This document shows positions 6,574 to 13,331 of a DNA stretch of 20,747 nucleotides, piece by piece (positions within the stretch are counted from its first letter, which is position 1; every line of letters begins with the position of its first letter). This DNA is from a virus: positions 1 through 20,747 of IMG/VR virus record IMGVR_UViG_3300027782_000442, one strand, 5' to 3'. Both the position numbers and the translations under genes were made by a program. The notes beneath the pieces are model-generated. The model did no database searches. It was given only the letters and a program-made list of their open reading frames with translations, and was not told the DNA's origin.

Positions 6574-6596
6574 ATGCCCGTGGCGTAAAGACGGCA
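6574..6596 (+). promoter_or_regulatory. Mini-leader ORF with hairpin before the scaffold gene
   Basis: ATG CCC GTG GCG TAA (6574-6588) would encode Met-Pro-Val-Ala. It lies in a small stem formed by TGCC-(C)-GT (6575-6581) and ACGGCA (6591-6596), seven bases before the scaffold ATG. It could modulate scaffold translation, but with so few codons it may be chance. Confidence 0.2.
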
Positions 6597-6602
6597 ATCA
6601 TA

Positions 6603-7691
6603 ATGTCAAACGAAGTTCCAACGGCTAGCGCAGGAGCCGACCAAAAACCTGTGGTTAAGAATATATCTAGTAGCGAGCTAGTCGCTATGCGGTATCGGTC
6701 TATGTCTGATGCTCAAAAGGCGCAAAATCCGCCCAAACAGCAGCAGCAAGAGACCAAAGAGGTGGTTCCCGATGACACGGAAGCTCCAAAGGAAGAGGTG
6801 CGGCAAGAAGAGCCTGCTCCAATTTCTTCGGAACCAAATGTCAAAGAGGAACAAAGAGTTCTTTCTAAGGACGTTGATTTGGATTCCATGAGTGAGATAG
6901 AGCTTAGAGAGCTTTCCCAGAAACTCGGTAGCAAGGCTGTTGCCCGTTACGGTGAGCTAACCGCAAAACGAAAAGCTGCTGAGGAACAGTTGGAAGCTCT
7001 CAAGGCCGACATCGCTAAACGTAGTTCAAACCAGTTAGAAGCCACGGTTAAGGACAATCCTTATGCCAACATTGACAATGCTACTGACCTAAAGTCTAAG
7101 TATCAAGAAGTCACTGAGGTTATCGACTGGGCCGACGAATTGCTCGAAAAGGGCGAAGACCTCGGGGCCGAAGATGTTCTGACAAACGTCAACGGCAAGG
7201 ATTACAGCAAGCGCGAAATCAAGGACGCACTACGCAAAGCCCGAAAAGCTAAGGAAATCTACTTGCCCGATCAGGACAAGCAGATTAAAGTCGGAGAAGA
7301 ACGAAAGTCCTTCAAAGAAGCCTTGGTTAATCAGGCTAAAGCGGAGCTTCCTTGGTTGCAGGGAGAAGACAATGATGTGCGAAAGCAGTATGAGGCAATG
7401 ATTAGTGACGGGCGATTGAAGGACATCGAAAAGATGATTCCTGAACTTGCGCCGCAACTGCCCTACTTGTTGGCCCACGCAGCCAATAGCCTGTATGCAC
7501 GTCGCTCCGTTGACGTAAAACAATCGTCACGCATCTCCCCGCCATCTCCAGTGGTTAGCCAATCAGCAGATTCCAATAAGCCTGAAACCCGTCAGTCTAA
7601 GGCTTTAACTGATCTCTCCAGCCGCTTCGGTAAAAGCGGTAGCTACAAGGACTTCAAAGCAATTCGTGCTCTTCAACACTCTAAAATCTAA
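6603..7691 (+). CDS. Scaffolding protein
   Basis: The 362-residue product lies between portal and coat and is highly charged. Residues 40-90 are Gln/Glu/Pro-rich and probably disordered; about 95-140 is coiled-coil-like (EIELRELSQKLGSKAVARYG, then ELTAKRKAAEEQLEALKADI); the middle is helical and acidic; the C-terminus is basic (SKALTDLSSRFGKSGSYKDF followed by KAIRALQHSKI). This disordered-helical pattern with a basic C-terminal coat-binding tail fits scaffolds that guide procapsid assembly and leave before or during packaging. It ends five bases before the coat gene. Assignment rests on composition and position, not on a recognised sequence motif. Confidence 0.75.
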   Translation: MSNEVPTASAGADQKPVVKNISSSELVAMRYRSMSDAQKAQNPPKQQQQETKEVVPDDTEAPKEEVRQEEPAPISSEPNVKEEQRVLSKDVDLDSMSEIELRELSQKLGSKAVARYGELTAKRKAAEEQLEALKADIAKRSSNQLEATVKDNPYANIDNATDLKSKYQEVTEVIDWADELLEKGEDLGAEDVLTNVNGKDYSKREIKDALRKARKAKEIYLPDQDKQIKVGEERKSFKEALVNQAKAELPWLQGEDNDVRKQYEAMISDGRLKDIEKMIPELAPQLPYLLAHAANSLYARRSVDVKQSSRISPPSPVVSQSADSNKPETRQSKALTDLSSRFGKSGSYKDFKAIRALQHSKI

Positions 7692-7696
7692 CTATC

Positions 7697-8671
7697 ATGG
7701 CTTTTTCTAATACTTATAATGTTACTAATCCCGGCTCTGGGGTCTCCAATCGCGAAGACCTCACGGACGTTCTGACCATTCTGGCCCCCGAAGAGACTCC
7801 CGTTCTCTCGTTGGCTAACAAAAGCAAGGCTACGGCCACCTTCAATGAGTGGACTGTGGACACGCTGGCTACGCCATCGGCCACTGGCATTCAGGAGGGC
7901 GCGGATATTTCCTCCTTCACTGACAAGTTCACTGGCCGCGCTCGTCTCGGCAATTACATCCAACTGTTTCGCCGTGACTTCATGGTGAGCCAGCTCCAAC
8001 AGGCCGTTGAGTCGGTTGGTCCGGCTAAACTTGCCGAGGCCGAGGCGAAAGGCGTCCGCGAAATCAAGCGCGATATGGAAAAGGTGCTTTGCGGCGATCA
8101 AGACCGCTCGGTTGAAGACGGTTCTTCGGCCCGTTATGTCAGCCGTGGTTTGGGTCTCTGGACCTCTAACACGCCCGGCTCTGACGTTCCAAGCGGTTTC
8201 CGTACCCCCACCGCTTCCATTCATGGAACTGGCACGTTTACGGAAAATGCCCTCAACGGTTTGATTGCCTCCATCTACACGCAAACTGGTACGATTAACA
8301 AGCTCTCGCTTGTCGCTGGTACGGTTCTTCGTCGTACGATTAGTGGTTTTGCCCGTTCGGACAACAATAGTGCGGAAAGCGTCTATCACGTCAATCAAAT
8401 GGCGACTGACAAGGAAATCACGCTTGCAGTGAATACCTATGACAGCGACTTTGGCATCATTACGGTGATTAACGGCAATCCAGCGTGCTTGCCAGATTCG
8501 TCCCGTGGCTACATCATCAATCCCGACTATATCGGTGTTGCTGAGTTGATGAGCCTTGGTTCGACTCGGGTTCCCGATCAGGGTGGTGGTCAACGTGGGT
8601 TTGTTGACGCTGCTGCTGGTCTTCAGGTCTTCAGTCCTCTTGCCCACGGCAAGATTACTGTTGTCGCCTAA
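7697..8671 (+). CDS. Major capsid protein (SU10/DUF5309-like, HK97 fold)
   Basis: The 324-residue product follows the scaffold. The N-terminus (NREDLTDVLTILAPEETPVL then SLANKSKATATFNEWTVDTL) and the segment LGNYIQLFRRDFMVSQLQQ, then EIKRDMEKVLCG, match the SU10-type major capsid family (DUF5309), an HK97-fold lineage, as I recall it. It should form the icosahedral shell. Codon use appears biased as in a highly expressed gene: the opposite strand stays open for almost the whole length, because sense TTA, CTA and TCA codons are almost absent. No SD lies before the ATG; the context is CTAACTATCATGG. A strong terminator follows 17 bases after the stop. Confidence 0.88.
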   Translation: MAFSNTYNVTNPGSGVSNREDLTDVLTILAPEETPVLSLANKSKATATFNEWTVDTLATPSATGIQEGADISSFTDKFTGRARLGNYIQLFRRDFMVSQLQQAVESVGPAKLAEAEAKGVREIKRDMEKVLCGDQDRSVEDGSSARYVSRGLGLWTSNTPGSDVPSGFRTPTASIHGTGTFTENALNGLIASIYTQTGTINKLSLVAGTVLRRTISGFARSDNNSAESVYHVNQMATDKEITLAVNTYDSDFGIITVINGNPACLPDSSRGYIINPDYIGVAELMSLGSTRVPDQGGGQRGFVDAAAGLQVFSPLAHGKITVVA

Positions 8672-8679
8672 TTAAACAG

Positions 8680-8707
8680 TTGCTATCAAAAGCCCGTGTG
8701 GTAGAAT
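8680..8707 (+). promoter_or_regulatory. Promoter-like sequence overlapping the coat terminator
   Basis: TTGCTA (8680-8685) and TAGAAT (8702-8707) are separated by 16 bases, and TGG before TAGAAT gives an extended -10. Initiation near 8714 would leave a leader of about a dozen bases before the ATG at 8725, skipping the left terminator arm. The overlap with terminator DNA constrains both signals. Confidence 0.4.
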
Positions 8708-8724
8708 ACTGCACGGGCTTTTTT
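8688..8724 (+). terminator. Rho-independent terminator after the coat gene
   Basis: An 11-bp perfect stem AAAAGCCCGTG (8688-8698) and CACGGGCTTTT (8712-8722) with a 13-base loop ends in six T residues (8719-8724). It would stop much coat transcription before the next genes. The loop also contains a -10-like TAGAAT, so the next gene may have its own promoter there. Confidence 0.88.
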
Positions 8725-9036
8725 ATGGAAATCATTACGTCAATCCCAAGATATTCAGACGGTGAAGTCAATCGTGCGTTGATGCGCGAGATTACTACGG
8801 GCATTGCGCTGAAAGAGGCTTGGGAAAATGAGCGTGAAAAGATTTGCGCTCAAGAAGTTCAGAATATTAAAGACACACAGAAAGCTCGCGTTAAGGGAAT
8901 GCGTTGCGTTGCCGTTACGCCCGCATGGGAGTGGTTTAATATGCGGAAGAAGTATGGGCATGAGGCTATGCACGACAAGGGCTTCATCAAAGACTATCAA
9001 AAGCGTTTTCCGAATCTGACTCCAAATAAACTCTGA
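8725..9036 (+). CDS. Small hypothetical head-tail region protein
   Basis: The 103-residue basic product begins at the ATG directly after the terminator T run. A TTG at 8680 would extend it by 15 codons, but would place the start inside the terminator stem region, so it was rejected. The sequence is helical and charged (ALMREITTGIALKEAWENER, then KDTQKARVKGMRCVAVTPAWEWF). The end has Lys/Pro-rich character (KDYQKRFPNLTPNKL). It overlaps the next start by one base (TGATG). The family is not certain; the position between coat and adaptor suggests a head protein or regulator. Confidence 0.75.
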   Translation: MEIITSIPRYSDGEVNRALMREITTGIALKEAWENEREKICAQEVQNIKDTQKARVKGMRCVAVTPAWEWFNMRKKYGHEAMHDKGFIKDYQKRFPNLTPNKL

Positions 9037-9809
9037 TGCAAGAAGTCACTTACACCTCTATTTACGATCAGGTTCGTGCTCTTGCTGGTGTCTCTGATTT
9101 TACGACTGAGGAGCAGTCTCTAATTACGACGCTGGTTAATCGTCGCGCAAGGTTTGCGTATGAGGCTTCTGATTTCTGGCCACGTTGGTTGGTTGTGGGT
9201 GAACGGCGCACATACAGCGCAAATACGGTGAGTCAGCCATTCGTCATTGGTTCTACCTATACGATTTTGACGGTTGGCAACACGCCTTGGACTACCATTG
9301 GTGCTTCTTCTGCTACTATTGGCGTTACATTTGTGGCTACGGGGGTGGGTAGTGGTACAGGAACAGCAACGCTTAACAGCAACATCATCCCCTACGAGAA
9401 AGCTGGATCATCCACCATTGATACCTACCTCCGTATTCACAAAAGCTATCAGCCGTTCTTTCAATACTCCTCAGTGGAAGTTGAGTATTACGTCGATAGT
9501 TTGGGTGCTCACGTCATGGGCGATACGGCCCCAGCGAGCAGTGTTTTTGTGACGTATAAAAAAGAATTCGATGGTCCATATACGTCCAGCTCAACAAACA
9601 TTCCCGAGGAATGGTCCAACTATCTTGGTCACGCTGTTTTTGTAGACTTCCTTCGACTGGATGCTCAGAATGAGAAGGCATTGGTTGAGGAGAAAGTTGC
9701 AGAGAGTATTCTTAAAGATCAACTAATGAAAGTTGATGTAACGCGATCAGTCGGCGTTTTGGCCCATCGCATCTCAACTCACGGAAGCCGAGCCTATCGG
9801 CGCAACTAA
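9036..9809 (+). CDS. Head-tail adaptor-like protein with inserted beta module
   Basis: The 257-residue product has an N-terminal helical part typical of P22 gp4/T7 tube-type adaptors (IYDQVRALAGVSDFTTEEQS, then LITTLVNRRARFAYEASDFW). A C-terminal helical part is EEWSNYLGHAVFVDFLRLDA followed by QNEKALVEEKVAESILKDQL. Between them, at about residues 67-110, is a Gly/Thr-rich beta module (IGSTYTILTVGNTPWTTIGA, then SSATIGVTFVATGVGSGTGT) of a kind that recurs in unrelated phage virion proteins. Adaptors dock below the portal and seal DNA after packaging. The fit to length and position is good, but the family name is inferred. Confidence 0.65.
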   Translation: MQEVTYTSIYDQVRALAGVSDFTTEEQSLITTLVNRRARFAYEASDFWPRWLVVGERRTYSANTVSQPFVIGSTYTILTVGNTPWTTIGASSATIGVTFVATGVGSGTGTATLNSNIIPYEKAGSSTIDTYLRIHKSYQPFFQYSSVEVEYYVDSLGAHVMGDTAPASSVFVTYKKEFDGPYTSSSTNIPEEWSNYLGHAVFVDFLRLDAQNEKALVEEKVAESILKDQLMKVDVTRSVGVLAHRISTHGSRAYRRN

Positions 9810-9824
9810 CTGTTACTATCTATC

Positions 9825-10151
9825 ATGGCCAACGCTAAAATTGTAAACACCCCATCTCAGGCGATTCCTCAATATGGTGCGCCTCATACACAGGTAACCG
9901 TAGGTCTCACTGCTGTTGCTCTTCTTGGAACGCTGACGTTGAATGCAGATACGACGCACGTTCTCATTCAATTTACGGGAGCGAATGCTCGCGTTACTTT
10001 TGATGGTTCTACCCCAACAACGACGAAGGGCTTTATTTATTCAGACGGAAGTACAGCCTATCTAACACGCAATATGGCTAGTGCGGCAAAGGCAATCCGA
10101 GATGACAGCACCAATCTTATTGTAGAGATTCAGGAACTTAATTTCCTCTAA
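9825..10151 (+). CDS. Small virion-type protein
   Basis: The 108-residue product is Ala/Thr-rich and beta-like (VTVGLTAVALLGTLTLNADT, then THVLIQFTGANARVTFDGST), with GFIYSDGSTAYLTRN and a short C-terminal hydrophobic strand (LIVEIQELNFL). It resembles small decoration or fibre-associated proteins in general character, but I do not recognise a named family. Its stop overlaps the next gene (TAATG). No SD is seen; the context CTATCATGG matches that of the coat gene. Confidence 0.7.
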   Translation: MANAKIVNTPSQAIPQYGAPHTQVTVGLTAVALLGTLTLNADTTHVLIQFTGANARVTFDGSTPTTTKGFIYSDGSTAYLTRNMASAAKAIRDDSTNLIVEIQELNFL

Positions 10152-10471
10152 TGTCTAGTCCGTTTGAAAGTTCGATAAATTCAAAGCGTCAGTCGTATTT
10201 CTCTGGATTGCGTCCATCGTTTGCCGATCGTGAGTTTTGGTCGGATGTTTTGATGACCCCTTCAGATGCAATATCACCGGGCGAGTTTTATTCATTGATT
10301 ACTTCTTCGGGCGACGGATTTACTGACAATTCCTCCAACCCCTTAATTGCATTTACGGTTTTATCGGGACCAACAACCATTAACCCGCCTGATGTGTTAT
10401 ATTCATTAATCACCTCTTCTTCTGATAGAATGGTTGATAGTTCCTCCAATCCTTTAATCGCAGTTACATAA
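10151..10471 (+). CDS. Small protein with two internal repeats
   Basis: The 106-residue product contains a duplicated unit, FYSLITSSGDGFTDNSSNPL + IAFTV (residues 46-70, DNA 10286-10360) and LYSLITSSSDRMVDSSSNPL + IAVT (83-106, 10397-10468). The repeats share YSLITSS, D(N/S)SSNPLIA and a Thr/Val end. The first 45 residues (MSSPFESSINSKRQSYFSGL, then RPSFADREFW) differ. Function is unknown; a virion or fibre-related role is suggested by neighbours only. It starts at the overlapping TAATG of the preceding gene. Confidence 0.7.
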   Translation: MSSPFESSINSKRQSYFSGLRPSFADREFWSDVLMTPSDAISPGEFYSLITSSGDGFTDNSSNPLIAFTVLSGPTTINPPDVLYSLITSSSDRMVDSSSNPLIAVT

Positions 10472-10472
10472 T

Positions 10473-11285
10473 ATGGCCGACATTCGCATCAAAGACCTTC
10501 CAACCACGGCGTCACTAACAGCAAGTGATGACTTCATTGCTATTGATGGAACGACGAACGGCACGCGCAAGCTGAGTGCTGCCAACCCATCTGTCACCAC
10601 GCTTACAACCAGTGGTGTAATTGCGCCCGGCGGTAGTGTGCATGGAGCAAATGGTACGGCTGCCAATCCCAGCTTTGCGTTTCTATCCAACCAAAACACA
10701 GGGCTCTACCGTATTGGTTTAGACAACATTGGTGTAGCGGCTAACGGTGCAAAGGTGTTGGACATTGCAACGACGGGATTGACGGTTACGGGTGCGGTGA
10801 CGGTGGGCACAGGCGCAGCCGTAGGCGGTGCAACCGCTGGCGCGGGTGGTCTGGCGTTTCCAGCGACTGCCGTTGCTGTCGCGGACGCCAATACGCTGGA
10901 TGACTACGAGGAGGGGACTTGGACAGGGACAATGACAGGAGGCACAACGGCACCAATAACACCAGTTACCGCCACGGGGAAATACACAAAAATTGGTAAT
11001 GTGGTTACTGTTATTATTACTTTTAATAACAAAGATACTACCGGTGCAATTGGTCAACTACTTGTAACTGGATTGCCATTTACATCAACGAGTTCAATAA
11101 ACCAAATTGGTTCTGTTGGAGTTTATGGATTAAGTATCCCCAACAAAACATTAAATACTTGGATTACGGCTAGCACTACAACCATTGAATTTATTTCTGC
11201 TGCTGACAATGGCGCTTGGTCCTTTCCAAGCATTACGGCTGGTGCAAACAAATATGCACATATTACAGCGACATATTTAGTTTGA
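10473..11285 (+). CDS. Tail fibre-like protein
   Basis: The 270-residue product starts with an attachment-type motif (MADIRIKDLPTTASLTASDD then FIAIDGTTNGTRKLS) common in phage fibres. A Gly/Ala/Thr-rich middle has repeated VTVGTG/AAVGGATAGA segments. The C-terminal domain is DDYEEGTWTGTMTGGTT then GKYTKIGNVVTVIITF, a widespread fibre tip or trimerisation domain. It is likely to sit on the particle and touch the host or act as a fibre component. Domain architecture supports the call well; receptor specificity cannot be read from the sequence. Confidence 0.8.
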   Translation: MADIRIKDLPTTASLTASDDFIAIDGTTNGTRKLSAANPSVTTLTTSGVIAPGGSVHGANGTAANPSFAFLSNQNTGLYRIGLDNIGVAANGAKVLDIATTGLTVTGAVTVGTGAAVGGATAGAGGLAFPATAVAVADANTLDDYEEGTWTGTMTGGTTAPITPVTATGKYTKIGNVVTVIITFNNKDTTGAIGQLLVTGLPFTSTSSINQIGSVGVYGLSIPNKTLNTWITASTTTIEFISAADNGAWSFPSITAGANKYAHITATYLV

Positions 11286-11348
11286 GTTTTGATTGAACAC
11301 TTAACTAAAGAAAAATTACGTCACTTATTAAAAACTAAAATCATTCCT

Positions 11349-11600
11349 ATGCTAACCGAAATCACTTACATCAGCGAGTTTAACATCCAGCCCAACGGCT
11401 GCATCGGTGTTCGCAAAAACACCGACGTGCTCAAGGACGGCGAAGTCATTGCAACGAGCTTTTGGCGTTGCGTGCTGACGCCCAACGACCCGACAGCCGC
11501 CACGATGCTCGACGAGCCGTATTACGCCAAGATTGCAACGTATGCTTGGGGCCAGCCGTCGCCTAAGCCGTATGTGCCGCCGTCTGCTCCTGCGGTTTAA
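11349..11600 (+). CDS. Small conserved phage protein
   Basis: The 83-residue product starts at ATG 11349 (MLTEITYISEFNIQPNGCI). A TTG at 11289 would add 20 codons in an AT-rich leader, but the MLTE(x)TYI beginning is what I recall for this phage family (with dG.i.vR and HR.VL.P type segments), so ATG is preferred. Here the segments are NGCIGVRKNTDVLKDGEVIA and FWRCVLTPND. The tail is Pro-rich (QPSPKPYVPPSAPAV). The role is unknown; its position just after a fibre gene suggests a structural accessory. Confidence 0.7.
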   Translation: MLTEITYISEFNIQPNGCIGVRKNTDVLKDGEVIATSFWRCVLTPNDPTAATMLDEPYYAKIATYAWGQPSPKPYVPPSAPAV

Positions 11601-11614
11601 TCTAGCGTGACTAT

Positions 11615-11634
11615 TGCCGAGAGCTTTTTCGGCA
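11615..11634 (+). terminator. Possible terminator hairpin
   Basis: TGCCGA (11615-11620) and TCGGCA (11629-11634) form a 6-bp stem with an 8-base loop, followed by TTGTTTCG. It lies 14 bases after the stop of the 11349 gene and before the 11669 gene. The tail is only partly T-rich, so it is a weak candidate. Confidence 0.4.
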
Positions 11635-11668
11635 TTGTTTCGCGCACCTACGTCTGGTAGCCTTTAAC

Positions 11669-11815
11669 ATGGATGCAATTGAAATCCTTGTTAAAGGTTG
11701 GCCTATTTTTCTGGGTATGATTACCCTAATAATTGTATTAAGCAAACTGGATTTACGGGTGTCTGTTTTAGAGGAGAAGGCCAAGAGTCTATTTGATTTG
11801 TTTAATAAAAAGTAG
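11669..11815 (+). CDS. Small single-pass membrane protein
   Basis: A 48-codon ORF encodes a short N-terminus, one strong hydrophobic segment (WPIFLGMITLIIVLSKL, about residues 11-27) and a charged helical tail (VSVLEEKAKSLFDLFNKK). This resembles small holin-type or other lysis membrane proteins, but size and topology are the only evidence. No SD is seen. It lies among other small genes next to the likely holin at 12145. Confidence 0.55.
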   Translation: MDAIEILVKGWPIFLGMITLIIVLSKLDLRVSVLEEKAKSLFDLFNKK

Positions 11816-11878
11816 GCCAATTTAGGATTCCTATTCTTAACAGTTGACTTCTTAATTCACAGATTAACCATTTCTTTG

Positions 11879-12049
11879 ATGCCTATCATCCAAGCTCTAA
11901 ACAACCTCTATAACGCCAGCCGTCGTGCTGGCCTAACTGCTGATGAGCATGATTTGCTCAAGAAGTGCGCGGAACAGATTCTAGCCGAAATTCAGCCCAA
12001 AGAAGCCAAAGACGACAAAGTGGTCGAGTTCGCGGATAAGGTGCCTTAA
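11879..12049 (+). CDS. Small hypothetical helical protein
   Basis: The 56-residue product is mostly helical (MPIIQALNNLYNASRRAGLT, then ADEHDLLKKCAEQILAEIQP) with an acidic-basic tail (KEAKDDKVVEFADKVP). No membrane segment or known motif is visible. Absence of stops, a sensible start and location within a tightly spaced small-gene run support it, but its length makes the call uncertain. Confidence 0.5.
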   Translation: MPIIQALNNLYNASRRAGLTADEHDLLKKCAEQILAEIQPKEAKDDKVVEFADKVP

Positions 12050-12144
12050 AACGCAAGGAATGGGTGTTTAATGGGCCTCCTAATAGATAGCGCAATAGCC
12101 ATTAACCCCATAATCGGGCAATAAAGCATAAAATACGATCACTT

Positions 12145-12606
12145 ATGGACATTTCAACTCTGTTTGCTGGTCCATTAGGTGGTATTTTAGGACTAGGGGG
12201 AGCCATCTTCCAGAAATGGCTCTCCATGAAGGAGGCAAAGGACAAGCATTCCATGAAAATGGAAGAGCTTAAACTATCGTCTCAGATTGATTTACAGAAG
12301 GCAGAGTTCACCCTACGGCAAACAACGGAGGAGTCTAACGCAACACTCTTTGGCAAGGCCATTGACGCTCAAGCGGGTCTTCGCCCAAGTTCCAACATGG
12401 TCTCGGATGTTGTAGCCTTGTTTCGTCCCGGCCTCACTTTGGCCCTTTGGGTTAGCTCCACCGTTCTATCGGTGTGCTATCGTAATGAACACCCAGAGCT
12501 GATGAATTTCATTATTACGTCCACATTCGGTATGTTCTCTATTTCCGTAGGCTACTGGTTCGGCGTGAGAACCGAATACAAGATGTCACTGGGGTCTTCT
12601 AAATGA
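12145..12606 (+). CDS. Holin-like membrane protein (3TM GTA-holin type)
   Basis: The 153-residue product has a Gly-rich hydrophobic N-terminus (FAGPLGGILGLGGAIF) and a long charged helix (about 28-65). A conserved-looking RPGLTLALWVSSTVLSV segment and a third hydrophobic segment (MNFIITSTFGMFSISVGYWF, about 120-139) follow. This layout matches the family of holins of three transmembrane segments known from gene-transfer-agent release, as I recall it. It would sit in the inner membrane and permit lysis. No endolysin is visible in this window. The stop overlaps the next start by four bases (ATGA). Confidence 0.6.
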   Translation: MDISTLFAGPLGGILGLGGAIFQKWLSMKEAKDKHSMKMEELKLSSQIDLQKAEFTLRQTTEESNATLFGKAIDAQAGLRPSSNMVSDVVALFRPGLTLALWVSSTVLSVCYRNEHPELMNFIITSTFGMFSISVGYWFGVRTEYKMSLGSSK

Positions 12607-12785
12607 ACCATCCTAGGAGCGTAATTAGCGACGTTCTTGCCGTAGTTAGCGCATCATCTTCCATTGCCGCTTGGCAGGAACAGCTAGATTGGGCATTGCG
12701 AATCATTGCCTCACTGCTGGCCGTCACTGCTGGTATCTACTCAATCATTGCACGCTATCGTAACAACAAGAATGAACCCTCGTAA
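12603..12785 (+). CDS. Small membrane protein, possible second holin or antiholin
   Basis: The 60-residue product has one clear hydrophobic segment (WALRIIASLLAVTAGIYSII, about 30-49) followed by a basic tail (ARYRNNKNEPS). The start overlaps the holin-like gene by four bases (ATGA), so translational coupling is likely. The coupling and topology fit a lysis partner, but no family-specific motif is recognised. Confidence 0.55.
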   Translation: MNHPRSVISDVLAVVSASSSIAAWQEQLDWALRIIASLLAVTAGIYSIIARYRNNKNEPS

Positions 12786-13014
12786 TCTTCCGTGTAATAA
12801 GCCCCGACGAGATGTTCAGGGCGGTAAGAAGTCGGTTGTTCGCGCTTGTCAGGATGGTAAGTCAAAAGTAGTTCATTTTGGTGATGCCAATATGACTATT
12901 AAAAAGTCTTCTGCCGCTCATAAGGCGTCCTACTGCGCTAGGTCTGGTGGCATCAAGGGCACAGACAATAAGCTATCCGCCAACTATTGGAGCAGGCGCG
13001 CATGGGGATGTTAA
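12772..13014 (+). CDS. Small basic conserved phage protein
   Basis: The 80-residue product from ATG 12772 contains KKSVVRACQDGKSKVVHFGD then ANMTIKKSSAAHKASYCARS. This resembles a small phage family with HFGd.nM.IkK and a following basic K/R-rich part. The end is YWSRRAWGC. Cys10, Cys28, Cys57 and Cys80 are spaced too loosely to call a zinc site. The ATG overlaps the preceding gene by 14 bases. The function is unknown to me; such genes commonly sit near portal or tail genes in short-tailed phages. Confidence 0.65.
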   Translation: MNPRNLPCNKPRRDVQGGKKSVVRACQDGKSKVVHFGDANMTIKKSSAAHKASYCARSGGIKGTDNKLSANYWSRRAWGC

Positions 13015-13023
13015 AATTAAGCC

Positions 13024-13170
13024 ATGAGCAAAGCTAACGAGAAGTACAAGTCCAAGAAGCAAATGATGAAGCACGAACGCACGGAGAGTAAGCGCGATCG
13101 TATGATGGAATATGGCAAGGGCGGTAAGATGGCTGGCAATGGCTGCACCAACCGCAAATCTTGCAGTTAA
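13024..13170 (+). CDS. Small basic hypothetical protein
   Basis: The 48-codon product is very Lys/Arg/Met-rich (MSKANEKYKSKKQMMKHERT, then MMEYGKGGKMAGNGCTNRKS). The stop overlaps the start of the next small gene (TAATG), as in a coupled run. It could bind nucleic acid because of its charge, but no motif proves this. Confidence 0.5.
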   Translation: MSKANEKYKSKKQMMKHERTESKRDRMMEYGKGGKMAGNGCTNRKSCS

Positions 13171-13313
13171 TGCCACTCACTAAAAAGGGTAAGGCAATCT
13201 TTGCCGCTATGAAGTCTGAGTATGGCCCAAAGAAGGCCAAACAAGTCTTTTACGCGGCAGAGAACAATGGCACCATTAAAGGTGTTCATTACGCACGCAA
13301 AACTGTTCGCTAA
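13170..13313 (+). CDS. Small conserved phage protein (PLTKKG family)
   Basis: The 47-codon product MPLTKKGKAIFAAMKSEYGP continues KKAKQVFYAAENNGTIKGVH and ends YARKTVR. The pattern PLTKKG.kI...M...YG...ke.vFYA..n.GtIkGV is one I recognise from many phages, usually with virion genes; the role is unknown. It starts at an overlapping TAATG and ends 18 bases before the next gene, where an extended -10-like site lies. Confidence 0.7.
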   Translation: MPLTKKGKAIFAAMKSEYGPKKAKQVFYAAENNGTIKGVHYARKTVR

Positions 13314-13316
13314 GGG

Positions 13317-13325
13317 TGGTAGAAT
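13317..13325 (+). promoter_or_regulatory. Extended -10-like site just before the 13332 gene
   Basis: TGGTAGAAT is identical in nine bases to the site at 8699-8707; the shared string is GTGGTAGAAT. The ATG at 13332 is only six bases from its end, so transcription from here would give a leaderless or near-leaderless message. No clear -35 is seen. Confidence 0.3.
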
Positions 13326-13331
13326 GACGCA

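Noticed and set aside
7688-8647. 319-codon minus-strand ORF opposite the whole coat gene
   Set aside because: It is in the codon-aligned reverse frame, and stays open because the coat gene almost lacks TTA, CTA and TCA codons. The product has low-complexity Arg/Thr/Ser character, no domain and no terminator. It contrasts with the HNH gene, which has clear motifs.
11611-11820. 69-codon minus-strand ORF
   Set aside because: Opposite the plus-strand membrane ORF at 11669-11815, which is in line with all neighbours and has a sensible topology.
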